DNA of 64,000 nt, from assembly GCF_037975245.1 (NCBI RefSeq), contig NC_092577.1, positions 17,064,013 through 17,128,012 on the forward strand, written 5' to 3'. Under the pieces are notes generated by a model. That model was not told the DNA's origin. It saw nothing but the letters and a program-made list of their open reading frames with translations, and did not search any database. The translations under genes and the position numbers were made by a program. The stretch is from Apostichopus japonicus. Taxonomy: Eukaryota > Echinodermata > Holothuroidea > Aspidochirotida > Stichopodidae. Position 1 is the stretch's first letter. Every line of letters starts with the position of its first letter. Shown here one piece after another: positions 10,401-20,180 of the stretch.

Positions 10401-10826
10401 AGGACCGGCTGTGACAGCTTAGAGAGTACTGCCCATGTTTTTTGGCATTGCCCCTTTGTTTTGAACTTGTGGGAGTGGTTTCAGTCCTGGACCGACCGTT
10501 TGACGGGAGACCGTTCCTGGTCGGTAGGACAGGGTTTTGTTTTATATGGATTAGATCCTCCAGTTTGTTCCGTTGCTGTGTTGCAGCGTATTATTTATGT
10601 TTGTTCTGTTCTAAAAAAACTTATTTGGAGGAATAGATGTGATGTTGTTTTTAGGGGGAAATTTGCCAGTTGGCAGGCAGTCCTGGAGGCGGTGAAGTCT
10701 GAGATTCGCCTTCAGGTTGAAGGCGATTTTCGCCGTTTATCTAGGGCTGCCTTTTTTGGACGGTGGTGTGCTGGGGAAGGGTGTTTTGTTTCGCTGCGTG
10801 CTGGTCGTCCATTTGTAGTTTTTTAA
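7434..10826 (+). pseudogene. L1-Tx1 LINE ORF2 (endonuclease-reverse transcriptase), two nonsense codons
   Basis: ORF2 nicks target DNA and copies the LINE RNA. The ATG at 7434 starts MAQTFSVATLNVNGM. The endonuclease shows LNVNGM, QETH, YAPN, GDFNC and LSDHD (about residues 8-230). RT shows KSPGSDGLP, NKRPITLLNVDYKLL, motif A SLDQQKAFDMVD, motif B RQGCPLSPLL and motif C YADD (9474-9485). A C-terminal CPRTGC...H....C knuckle (about 10390-10455) is typical of the group. The frame is continuous over 1131 codons but carries two TAA stops, at 7935-7937 and 9660-9662; the second copy of the family has sense codons at both places. All motif residues are otherwise present, so the copy died by point mutation. 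The many opposite-strand open frames are shadows. Confidence 0.92.
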
Positions 10827-10987
10827 TATTTCAGTGGGGGGTTGGGCGTTTTGTCTCTGCAGGTCGGTGAGCGTATGTACTTTTTTTGGCTCGCTTGACC
10901 TGAGGTTCGTTTGTAAGAATGGGATGGTTTGGTAGTGCCGTTTGGCCGTGACGTTTTGTATCCCGTATGACGGGTCACGTAGAAAGC
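10827..10987 (+). other. 3' UTR of L1-Tx1 copy 1 with terminal hairpin
   Basis: About 160 bases separate the ORF2 stop from the target duplication. There is no poly(A). Near the end CCCGTATGACGGG forms a 5-bp stem with a 3-base loop (about 10962-10974), followed by TCACGTAGAAAGC. The second copy has CCCGTTCGACGGG at the same place (about 53040-53052, minus strand): the stem is kept while the loop differs. LINE reverse transcriptases of several groups recognise 3' hairpins, so this may be the template recognition element. That role is inference. Confidence 0.6.
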
Positions 10988-11002
10988 GCCTGACTGCGCT
11001 AG

Positions 11003-11808
11003 CTTCTGGTCATCATGCACAACGAATGCATAGCCTGATGCACTATCACTAGTACCCGGTTCCACGTATCCCACTGTATATCTCTTGACAATCGCGTGTT
11101 TTCATTGGTACCCGTTTCGCGATTGCGATTTCCATTTTTCCCTCGCCCAACGTTACTGGACTTACCGAAGTTCTTTGTTTTGCATACGGCCGCAAAATGT
11201 CCAAGGAATCCACACTTTCCACATTCTCTGTCTCTCGCTGGGCATTCTTTATCTTTAGCGTAATGTCCGTCTCTCCCACAGCGGTAACAACTCCTCTGTC
11301 GGTTCTTGTTTTGTCTGTTGTTTGCGTTACGATTTGTTTCTTGTTTCTTCGAACTGCCGTTGATGGATTTCTCCATTTGCCGAAATTGAATGTTCACTTC
11401 CTCCATTGCTCGGGCAATTTCTTGCGCTGTTTTCAGGTTTAATGAAGTTCCTTTTCCCAGCAATTTCCGACGTAACTCCGACGAACTGCATTTATCGATC
11501 AGTTCATCCCTGATTTGATCATTTTGCGTAGTTCCAAAGTCACAATTTGCTGCTTGACGAGCCAGTCTTGCCACGAACTGATCAGTGGTTTCAGTGTCGT
11601 TTTGACGCATTTGAGGTTTGAAATGTGCATCCAGGGTACAGGGTCCTCATAGCCTTTTCATACTCCCCCGTCGTGTCCGTCCCCGTTACCCCAAGATCCT
11701 CTAAGGTTTCGTAAATATCCTGCACCGCCATTCCGGCAGAATGTAACAGTAAAGCTCGTTTCTGTGTATCTTCGCTGACTCCTTTGCTGACTCTAAGTTA
11801 ACTGCCAT
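11003..11808 (-). pseudogene. Gypsy 1 gag (capsid and nucleocapsid), frameshifted
   Basis: Gag forms the particle that packages the retrotransposon RNA. An ATG at 11808 lies about 60 bases inside the 5' LTR. After a frame change the capsid region reads LLHSAGMAVQDIYETL; the main open frame (11610-10999) contains DQFVARLARQAANCDF and AQEIARAMEE, typical of Gypsy capsids. Two zinc knuckles follow: CYRCGRDGHYAKDKEC (with a one-residue insertion) and CGKCGFLGHFAAVC. The remaining tail runs to the L1-Tx1 target duplication at 11002 and the protein would continue into the protease at 5185. At least one frameshift, in the N-terminal part, makes it a pseudogene. Confidence 0.85.
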
Positions 11809-11846
11809 GTTTTTTTCCCCTTCCGAATGTCAAGATTAAACTTTTA

Positions 11847-12007
11847 ATTATCCTCGTCGCCAGATGTAGAGTCCTCCTGGTCGGATTCAAGTGATTGAAT
11901 GAGATTTAGACGCCAGATTTAACTTTTGTAGGTATCAGGTTTATTGATATAGGCAGTACCTCCCTTGAGTAGAGGGCGCAATATAACAATCGCCCTGGTA
12001 CACTACA
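11847..12007 (-). repeat. 5' LTR of Gypsy element 1, with putative primer-binding site
   Basis: The 143-bp LTR (11865-12007) pairs with the one at 1014-1157. Immediately inside it on the minus strand is TGGCGACGAGGATAATT (2 bases after the LTR edge). It begins with the TGG expected where the CCA end of a tRNA primer anneals. I cannot assign the tRNA. The outer edge abuts AGATT, whose minus-strand form AATCT differs at one base from the AATGT beside the other LTR. These are the worn target duplication. Confidence 0.85.
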
Positions 12008-12110
12008 AGATTCTACATCATTAAAAGAGTTAATGTCATAATACCTGCAGGTGATATTGTCTGCAGGATTAATGTCGTCAGTCACTCTAAAATACGGACC
12101 AGTCGGCTAA
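12008..12110 (-). pseudogene. Start of LINE ORF2, right-hand piece of the host LINE
   Basis: On the minus strand, just before the Gypsy 1 5' LTR, one reads PYFRVTDDINP followed by TCRYYDINSFNDVE. This is typical of the first residues of CR1/L2-superfamily ORF2 proteins. The reading resumes beyond the other LTR with FHHNSRS and then the endonuclease at 1008-310. The agreement across an 11-kb insertion supports one original LINE. Confidence 0.6.
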
Positions 12111-12139
12111 TAGCGTCGCCATCAGTAAATATATAGTCA

Positions 12140-13230
12140 ATTCAATCATTATTGCGGTTTTTCAGTGTTCCTAGGGGGTGGAATTCCTCGCTTTGCTGAT
12201 ATTCGGATGGAACGTCTTTTTCTTCAGTCGAAGAGTTCTGAATTCCCCCTGACCAAGGGACAATGTTCGCTTAATCTGTTGAGGAATTTCAGTGGCTGTA
12301 TTGTTGCGGTCGAGATTATTGGTAGTTTTGTTGTCACCTCTTTATCTTTGGTCGGTTTATTTTCTCCAGTTGCTTTACTTTCTGCAGCCCGTGGGATTTG
12401 TCACGTTGTTCGTTGTCTACCCTCGTTACGTGTCGTTGTACTATGGTCTCGCTCCTTTCTTGTCTCGTTATGCTCCGTTTCAGTATCTTTTGTCTGGGAT
12501 ACGTCCATGACTTCATCTCTTGATTGATCCTCGTGTTGGACGCTGGCCTCTGTAACTGTGTCTTTGCTTGTTGTTATGAGTTCGTTGCCGTTACCATGGT
12601 GATCGTTGTAGTCGGTGTCATGTATCTTAATATTTAATGATCACTGCAAAGAAAACACTTGCACACATGTTTGCAGTTGGTTGCCAAGAGACAGGAGCTA
12701 TACAAAGTAGATAGCTCAGAATGACAGATTGTCTGTAACAACAACTACAGTTAATAGTAACAATACCACAGTCGGTGTACTCGTCATCGTCAACTTCGGC
12801 TTGTGGACATTTAAAACTTTTGTGTCCAAAATCGTTACAGTTAAAGCATCTAACTTTAGGTGCAGTTAGCCTCCCGATGTCCCTGTAAGTTACATTCCCG
12901 GCATATGTATTTGGGACAGTTCCGCATGATATGGTCAGTTTCTGAACATAGGTTACAAACCCTGCTTTGTCCATTGTGCTTTAACATCATGTATATTTCG
13001 TTCACCGTAATTGCGTATGGAAGGCTTTTGGATTTTGCATGTAACGTATGTAACGTATTCCATTCTCGATGTTGTGGAATTCTTTGTATGTGTTGCGGTG
13101 CCACTGTCCTTTAAGTTTGAATCCAAATTCGAGCAGTTTCTCTGAGAGTTCCTTGTCGTCAATAAACGAGGGGACGCCAAATACAGTCCATATACGTTGC
13201 AAGTACCAACATTGATTATAAGTCCTGTTT
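12140..13230 (-). pseudogene. LINE ORF1 with three zinc knuckles (host LINE of Gypsy 1)
   Basis: Nucleic-acid-binding ORF1 protein of the decayed minus-strand LINE. From about 13230 down one reads, with frame changes, an RRM-like segment (VFGVPSFIDDKELSEKLLEF, then IENGIRY). Three CCHC knuckles follow: CNLCSETDHIMRNC, CRECNLQGHREANC and CFNCNDFGHKSFKC (about 12965-12800). The tail is hydrophilic, rich in Lys, Arg, Glu and Thr (12530-12150), with two stops, ending shortly before the ORF2 start. It is a different family from the L1-Tx1 LINE at 6310. Only fragments of 60-115 codons are open. Confidence 0.68.
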
Positions 13231-13654
13231 CTACGACGCACAAAATTTTTGGGAAGTATTAATTCGAATATATACACGAATACATATGGGGATTGAGTCC
13301 AATATATGCACGGATTAATTACAATATACACGAAAACACATTTCCGCTCTTGCTGTGTACATATACCAACGATAAATGATATGGCGAGATCGCTTCAAAA
13401 AGCGAAACTTTACACATGTACAACACGTATATATTCGAATTAATACGCGGATATATTATGCGGTGTTTGTCCCACATGGCTTGCCACGTACGTGAGCGTA
13501 CTTTAGCTCGCGAGTTCGCGAACAATCACATCTCAAAGTACCCGGATGTTGCAGACTCTCTACTCGTAATCTCGTGGCGTTGAAACTTTTAGCGCCGAGT
13601 AATCTGTTATTTATACATCAGAAATGTAGTGCATACAAGCCATTGATATCGCCG
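13231..13654. other. Intergenic stretch with a small inverted repeat
   Basis: No gene is seen. GTATTAATTCGAATATATAC at about 13256-13275 recurs inverted at about 13428-13448, so a ~200-bp hairpin-type repeat is possible. I see no target duplication. Confidence 0.35.
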
Positions 13655-13879
13655 GATACATCCAGGGCCGTCTTAAAGCATGGGCCCACTGGGCCCTGGC
13701 CCAGGGCCCCGCGATGTCAGGGGCCCCGCAATCGTAGTAACCCCATGTCATAATCTGGTAGGAAAACTGATTGAAAAGGCCATTATGCCTGATTGAATTC
13801 AATACTTCAGAACTTGTGACGAGAGTTGGTGAAACACTTGAGAGTTTGATATTAAATATTCGAATCTGAGTTGGCAACC

Positions 13880-14150
13880 CTTGAATATACAATGCCCCAA
13901 AGGCTTACAACACCAGACAACTCGGGTCCGCGAATTGCCCTATGCATGATGGTTACAAATTGTACTAGGGAACGTTCATTTTCAAGGTTAAAACTAATTA
14001 AGAATAATCTCCGGAACAGAATGGGGCAACGGTGACTTAATAGGCTCTCTCTCATGTGCACAGAAAGCGACATCCTCAAAAAGATTGACTTTCAGCCAAT
14101 CATACAACAGTTTACGATCAAGAAATGTCGCAAGTTCCGTTAGTTTCCCC
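13880..14150 (+). pseudogene. hAT transposase C-terminal (dimerisation) remnant
   Basis: The plus-strand reading shows NCTRERSFSRLKLIKNNLR, then NRMGQR, a TGA, and TESDILKKIDF...KKCRK. The ERSFSRLKLIKN core and the flanking pattern match the C-terminal hAT dimerisation domain, through which hAT transposases multimerise. The catalytic DDE region is absent. The same TGA is present in the second copy (about 26287), so the stop predates the spread of this non-autonomous family. Confidence 0.8.
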
Positions 14151-14271
14151 AGTTGAAAGACTCAACACAAGGTTGTTACAAATGGTGAGTCCAGTATTGT
14201 TAGGGAAGGGATGGAGGGCAACTGGGAGATTACTCTTCTATAATGTATTTCAGCTTTTAGATATATCACGT

Positions 14272-14626
14272 CAGTGGCGGCGGAACCGGTGGGGGGGGAG
14301 CCCCCCAATGAAAAAAGTGAGGGGCAAATGCATGATAAGCCCCCCCCCCCCCCAACACTCTCTTAAAACAACATCGAATATACAAATTACAATGTTTTTA
14401 CAGACTTTTACGTGCAATCTGAGAAATTGCAGGCTTGAGACCCATATTTTACGGCTAGGTATTTGCAGCATAAAACACTCGGGAAGTGCCGTTTCCGGCC
14501 ATCTGGGGGTTTGAAAAACCCAAAATTTTCTGCTACGCTCCGCGCCAACCGATGGTGGCGCTCCGCTTAGATAGTCTCCATACATCAGACCCCCCCCCCA
14601 ATAATTTTCCCTTTCCACCGCGCCTG
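14272..14626. mobile_element. Small hAT-like element nested in hAT copy 1
   Basis: A 355-bp segment starts CAGTGGCGGCGGAA and ends TTTCCACCGCGCCTG, so its ends form imperfect inverted repeats. TATCACGT precedes and TAACACGT follows it, an 8-bp duplication with one mismatch. It contains long runs of C near 14340 and 14590. It occurs at the same place in the second composite copy (26525-26881), so it inserted before the composite multiplied. Confidence 0.72.
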
Positions 14627-14828
14627 TAACACGTATGTTATTCAGCTGAAGTTTTATGCTTTATGCGTGACATAGGGAGGGTGGACAATGCAGGCATGTC
14701 TATGGCTGGGCGATTGTCAAGGATATCAATTTTTCACGCAACTTTTTTCGAACTCACTTAATTGAGGGGCCCCGCTCCATTGCCGGGCCCAGGGCCCGGT
14801 GATCTCTTAAGACGGCCCTGGATACATC

Positions 14829-15394
14829 GGGTGGTAACAATAGTAGGATTACGTTCGCGGTATATGATTCGACTGATCGTAAGTTGTGTTGTTATTTCGC
14901 GTAGTAGACAAAATAAACACGGGAATTGATACGCGATTTTAGCCAATTTAATTTTCAGTTCATATCATAGTTTCGTTCGTGAACACGTTCAAACGGCACA
15001 GCACTACTAGATATTGATGACGGCAGAAGGCTAGAGCATGACCTACAATACTGTTACCAGCCGCCGGTAGCTAAATTCAAATATATAAAAAAAACCTTCG
15101 TAGTCTTGTTGGCAGTTTTAGTTCTGTATGTCACACACCGTGCAAGAACTGCGCAATCTTAATTACTGCTTACAGCCGTTTTAATGTTAATAGTGGACAG
15201 AGCTGTGACCTTGTCGGTAAAAACCCTGGATGAAAGCATTTCTCTAATTTGTATTGTGCAAGGTTTCACCATTTCTGAAAATTGTTACTCAAGAAATCTA
15301 AAAGGGCGATTCATTAAGGTTGGAAACCTGTCAATCACACGTTTGAAGTGGAAGAGTATTAAACTATTTTACGAGTTTGAAGGTCTGCTGTATA
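14829..15394. other. No recognised gene
   Basis: AT-rich unique-looking sequence. An open frame of 74 codons at 15184-15408 (plus) shows no recognisable motif and runs into the MITE at 15395. I would not call it a gene. Confidence 0.4.
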
Positions 15395-15694
15395 GACCCC
15401 AACTATAGCACGCTATCATGGAAAAGTTTCTTCAGATTACGTAATCGACTTGCCTTGGTCGTATAATGACCTCTTTTGACCAATTAGTCTGCAACGCCTG
15501 CCACATATTTTTTCTTCTATGAGGGTCTTTGTGTGAACGCTGTATGATTAACTACACTGTAGACATGAACATATTTCCAGTGTTTACACAAAGAGCCTCA
15601 TGGTGTTAAGAAGCTATGCAGGCTAATTCTAGAACCTGAGGTCGATTACGTAATCACAAAACTTTCCTAGCTATAGCGTGCTATAATTGGGGCC
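15395..15694. mobile_element. 300-bp MITE with ~25-bp terminal inverted repeats
   Basis: The left end GACCCCAACTATAGCACGCT is matched on the opposite strand by the right end GGCCCCAATTATAGCACGCT. A second inverted block GATTACGTAATCGAC lies just inside each end, as do inverted GGCTCTTTGTGTAAAC-like segments (about 15523 and 15583). It has no coding capacity. The target duplication is unclear, so the superfamily is not assigned. A similar end is present at 33533-33565 without a visible partner. Confidence 0.65.
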
Positions 15695-17900
15695 AATAAA
15701 GCTGATCTCTAAATCTCAGTGATTTTGTTGATCTCCTTCTAAAAAACACTCCTCTGAGGCTGATATAATACACAACTTTGATATAAAAGTGTAAGGAGTG
15801 TACACAATCGCCACATGAAAGAATACGCGACAGTAACTTACTGTATCGAATCGTACAACTTTAACAACATGCATCTAGGGATGTACTACTTTAATCTGTT
15901 GTGATACCAACAATTAAACAAGCAGAATTTGCAACATTGGTTATGTTATACTGCCAAGAGAGCTTATTATCAATAAACACCCCTACAAATTGTGTACAAT
16001 TACTGTTGTTAATTGCGGTACTCGTAAGGCTTAGTGTACACATTTGAGTTTCACCTTTGATATTATTTATTACCACTAGCAATTGCGTTATTATTATTTC
16101 TAGATGGTTTTTTTTATAAGCTTTCAGATCGTGATTTAATTCCATATATGCAATTTAGAGGGCTTCGTTAACATCGAGATTACAATAATATACAGTTATG
16201 TCGTAAACAAATAATATAAACTGAAGGACACGTGATGACTTACATCCATACTGTAACGGTCGTGGCAAGACGAAAAATTAGGACGGTTTCGTACCAAAGT
16301 TGTGAAGTCACCGCAATTTATTTACTCCGCAGTCGCACATAGACTCCAAGACTCCGTAAAACTATCGAAATACAAAAATAGAAAGCTAACAGTACTAAAT
16401 ACAACATTTTTATAGTTTGTTTTTTGGCACAAATAAAACTACACAAATTTCACTATTGCCCAAACATGAACCAGCAAACACACACGAAGGCATTTAAATT
16501 ATAAAATGTATAAACACCAAAATACCTCTAAGATCGAGAACATCAAGAATCCACTATTACGAACAGCATTACGTGAACAGCATTACGTGGCATTACTTTC
16601 CAACCATTCTTATCTCAGTTATATGTAAAATTACGTATCCTGGCTAGACGCAACCAACGCCAGTAGTCCTTTTTCCGTGTGCGCCCAATATATGTATATA
16701 TATGAATGGACATTGAAAAGGACTTATTACGTAACACAAATCACGAGGGTTCAACAAGACAATCACGCAAGGTCCTCGTTCAAACATGTGCCAATAATTA
16801 TGCAGCTGAATCTGAACAATTTGAGGTATGGTCAAACAAAGTTTTACCAAATGTTGTGTAACAGACAACAATACAGAAACACGCAAAATACATTTCACTA
16901 CACATATCATTAGTATTTAATATGAAAAGTAGAGGTCCCAATATGGAACCTTGCAATACGCCAATATTAATATTTGAAGAGTACAGTCATTGCGTTAAAA
17001 CGAGCAAACTGTTTCCCTATTTGTACGATACAGTTAAAACAATTTGAGTGTGTTACGTTGGAATGCGAGAGGTCTCGATAATTAATTTTTAACGAGACAC
17101 AAGCCTGGGTTCGTTTCCGTAAGGAACACAGACAAATTGACGAGTCTAGAGATTTTAATTGAGAACGTAAACTATATTGAACAATGGATTTCGAACCAAG
17201 AACAACAAGTGGTAATTACAAATATATAGAAAATTACTCACAAACTTAACAAGATAGGATACACTTTATAACACGCTGAAGAGACTAGGAAACATTTGGG
17301 TAATTAAGGAAATATGACTTTTCACTTTTTCTCCAAGTAAAAGCTGAAAAATGAAAGATGTACGAGTGAATTCAACCCATTTACGTTGAAATGTGGGCTG
17401 TTAACCAAGGACTGGTTTTTGCATTGTATAAGTACATGAAAAATATGACATTTGAAATATGTTGCGTATTTTTTCATTTATTTGCATGTAACATTTCTTA
17501 TTTGTAAAATTCTGTAAATATACATTTATTCAGAAATGCAGGATACATAGCCATTTACATGGAATAATTTTACACAACAGTGTTACCTTGTTAATTCATA
17601 GTAAAACGAGCAGACATAAACATTTTATCTCTATTCTGGTGGATTAGATGTCTTAAAAGAGTTTGCTGTTACAGATACTAACAAATTAAGCAATTTAGCC
17701 ATAACATTCACTGAATTTTGAATAAACCATCACTTACTAACAAAAGCAAAGATTTTTATCAATCAAGTTGACAAAACATAGCAAAAATTTAATATATCAT
17801 ATTTTTCGTATGATTTTCCCAAAGCGAACATAAAATACAAGTATTTTTTGATAAATAGTCATTTTGGGGCAAAATGGATATATTGTAAATTTTTTTTTGT
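15695..17900. other. No recognised gene
   Basis: About 2.2 kb of AT-rich sequence in which I see no gene. Short open frames at 15891-16145, 16644-16910 and 16677-16913 have no motifs and overlap on opposite strands. A short direct repeat, GAACAGCATTACGT, occurs twice at about 16561-16588. Confidence 0.4.
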
Positions 17901-18435
17901 ATCTTTGGGGCGTTCCAATACACCCCAACCAGTTAAGTGTAGCAATACACCTCTACTTGTAATAAGTTCTATCTTTGGGGCGTACCAGTACGCCCCAACC
18001 AGTTAAGTGTTGAAATATACCACTATGATAAATTGTATATATCTTTGGGGCGTACCAGTACGCCCTAACCAGTTAAGTGTAGAAATGCACCTCTATGATA
18101 AATTGTATTTATCTTTGGGGCGTACCAGTACGCCCTAACCAGTTAAGGGTAGCAATACACCACTATGATTAATTGTATATATCTTTGGGGCGTACCAGTA
18201 CGCCCCAACCAGTTAAGTGTAGCAATAGACCACTATTATATCTTTGGGGCGTACCAGTACGCCCCAACCAGTTAAGTGTTGAAATATACCACTATGATAA
18301 ATTGTATATATCTTTGGGGCGTGCCAGTACGCCCCAACCAGTTTAGAGTAGAAATACACCCCTATGATAAATTGTATATATCTTTGGGGCGTACCAGTAC
18401 GCCCCAACCAGTTAAGTGTAGCAATACACCAAGAA
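17901..18435. repeat. 70-bp tandem repeat array with a GC-rich hairpin in every unit
   Basis: Eight units start with ATCTTTGGGGCGT at 17901, 17971, 18041, 18111, 18181, 18240, 18310 and 18380. The period is 70 bp except for one 59-bp unit. Most units contain GGGGCGTACCAGTACGCCCC, a perfect 9-bp stem with a 2-base loop, followed by AACCAGTTAAGTGT and an AT-rich spacer. The first unit is the most diverged (CGTTCCAATACACCCC). Open frames of 60-86 codons across the array are artefacts of the period. A second array with a similar hairpin lies at 40159-40570. Confidence 0.9.
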
Positions 18436-20180
18436 AATTGTGTGTGTTTCTCAAAACTACATATCTTCTTTTACACAAGTTGTTGCAAGAAAATAAGAGT
18501 ACACACTGCCCAATCAATAGTATGTGTAAAACATAAGGTTTCCTAGTTATTCAGCTCAAATTCTTTATCTATAGCTGCATATCTTTCTTTCAAGTCACAG
18601 ACTTCCCTCTTTGGAAGGCGATTTTTATGGGTTAAATTAAAGTCCCAGAACATTAAGGAATGGAAAGAAACTGATGGTGTGTATGGCTGCTTATTTCTTC
18701 CTTGGCCACAGTCTAGCAGTTTCCAGTCTCCAGTCTAGGATCCCTTCATCCAATGTAAAATAACCTCATCCTTTTAAATTTTAGTGACTTCTCCAAAGTA
18801 TGGTCGTGTGCTTGAATCAATGAGGTTTACGGCTGCTATATTCCCAACTTGAATATAGTCAGATACTTCAATAACTTCTTTAGCAAAGTTAAAACATTTA
18901 TATATATCACCACTCTGAAGATCTTCAACTCTAAAAGCAAGGAGCAGAAGGGCAGAAGGACAGAAGATAGCGGTTCTTATTCTCCCTGTAACAATTATCC
19001 ATTTGCAAAAACAGATCCTTCCCAAGAGTATCCTTGTGCTTCACTAGTGTCCACAAATTGCATGTAATGGTCATGTTTGAATCATGTTGGATATGCTTCA
19101 GATCAGTCATAACATATATGCAAACTTGTCACATGGACCTTTAGTGTGAATTAGGACACCTGAAAAGAAAGAGAAGAATGAATATATACTACTTCATTGA
19201 CATGTATGATAAAGAGGTTGTTATTACTTGTTTTCTGCTATTAAATAAAGTTTGATAATTAACCTACTATGTGCTTTAACCTAAAAAAAAAACCGTCACA
19301 TAATATTTGATGGATACTAAGGCCATTATCTTTATCAGAACAACAAAATAAAGAACAGAATTGATTTGACCTCAACCAAAACGATAGGAACACTAGACTT
19401 CTTGTAACCTTAGGTGTCCATCCTTATACTATTTATGAAGATAATCAAGCTTCCCCTCTTGAGACATTGTGTTGTAAAACAAGGCATCATACAAACAAAC
19501 ACCCTGTATAAACACCCACACACATACTGCTCACGCACATACATACTGTACTATACACCAACATGACATTACAATTTCATACTGTAGGATTACAATTACT
19601 CGGAAACCAGAAAACGTGATGTTTACACTTATAATGACATAAACACTTTCCGTCTTGTGCACTCTTAGGTCACTTCACAATACCATGGAGGTAAAACAGA
19701 CCTCCATGATAATACAGTACTGACCTGTTATGTGGATGTGGATGTTTTACATCCTTATCACTCTGGACAAAATGTGGCAGATCAGTCTTTGATTGGTCCG
19801 TTCCATCGACTATAAGGGTATTCAGTTCCAAAGAAACCTGGCACGCCTTAGTGCAGGCAAGATGTTACTGCTCTCCTTTTGACCTAGTAAAAATAGAACA
19901 TATTATGATACAAAATAAACTCTTAACTGATACAGGGTTTACAATATCAGATAAGAAATATTGATTTGAGTTTTGATCCAATATCATTTGAGAAATAATG
20001 TAAATGATATATGGGTCAATCCATGCCAAATCAACAGATTTTTGGGTCGATTCCACGTCGACCCTCTTAGAATCGCCTGGAACTGATATGGTGTCTTGCC
20101 ATATGTCTCAAATGATGAAATTGGGCCAACAAAAAAATTGAAAACTTTTTCGTTGCTAGGTTACGACCCCGCCTAGCAAC

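Larger units (their letters stand above)
5201..10987 (+). mobile_element. L1-Tx1-type LINE, copy 1 (apparently full length, with nonsense mutations)
   Basis: A non-LTR retrotransposon is flanked by a 15-bp direct repeat, GCCTGACTGCGCTAG (5186-5200 and 10988-11002), which is its target-site duplication inside Gypsy 1. Its layout is a 5' leader (5201-6309, interrupted by the foldback element 5273-6147), ORF1 (6310-7413), ORF2 (7434-10826) and a short 3' UTR without a long poly(A). Without the foldback it is about 4.9 kb. Zinc-knuckle ORF1, an APE-type endonuclease and a C-terminal CCHC motif fit the Tx1 branch of L1-like LINEs. A second copy of the same family lies at 53027-53335 and 61151-64000, and a diverged relative at 48845-52172. 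Confidence 0.9.
1014..12007 (-). mobile_element. Gypsy-type LTR retrotransposon 1, nested and degenerate
   Basis: A Gypsy element on the minus strand is bounded by LTRs of 144 and 143 bp (1014-1157 and 11865-12007). Both begin TGTAGAG and end ACTACA on the plus strand. Internal order on the minus strand is gag with zinc knuckles, protease, reverse transcriptase, RNase H, integrase, which is the Gypsy order. Without its two insertions (solo LTR 2958-3980; L1-Tx1 LINE 5201-10987) it would be about 4.2 kb, shortened partly by a deletion in RT. The LTRs differ at about seven positions plus one indel, so it is not young. A 5-bp target duplication is visible, AATGT at the left flank and a one-base variant at the right, within a LINE ORF2. 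Confidence 0.9.
13663..14820 (+). mobile_element. Composite non-autonomous hAT element, copy 1
   Basis: This 1158-bp element has terminal inverted repeats starting CAGGGCCGTCTTAA and ending TTAAGACGGCCCTG, extended by GC-rich blocks of GGGCCC type. It is flanked by GATACATC on both sides (13655-13662, 14821-14828), the 8-bp duplication typical of hAT. It carries the tail of a hAT transposase (13880-14150) and a nested smaller element (14272-14626). A nearly identical copy lies at 25924-27075. Because it retains only a C-terminal transposase fragment with a stop, it must have been moved by an autonomous relative. Confidence 0.93.

Noticed and set aside
14125-14618. Open frames of 115-129 codons in the hAT copies (also 26378-26856)
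   Set aside because: They run through the nested element and its C runs, with no domain; the real coding relic is the transposase tail in another frame.
17901-18435. Regularly spaced repeats resembling a CRISPR array
   Set aside because: The spacers are also repeated, the context is eukaryotic, and no cas-like gene is near; it is a tandem satellite.
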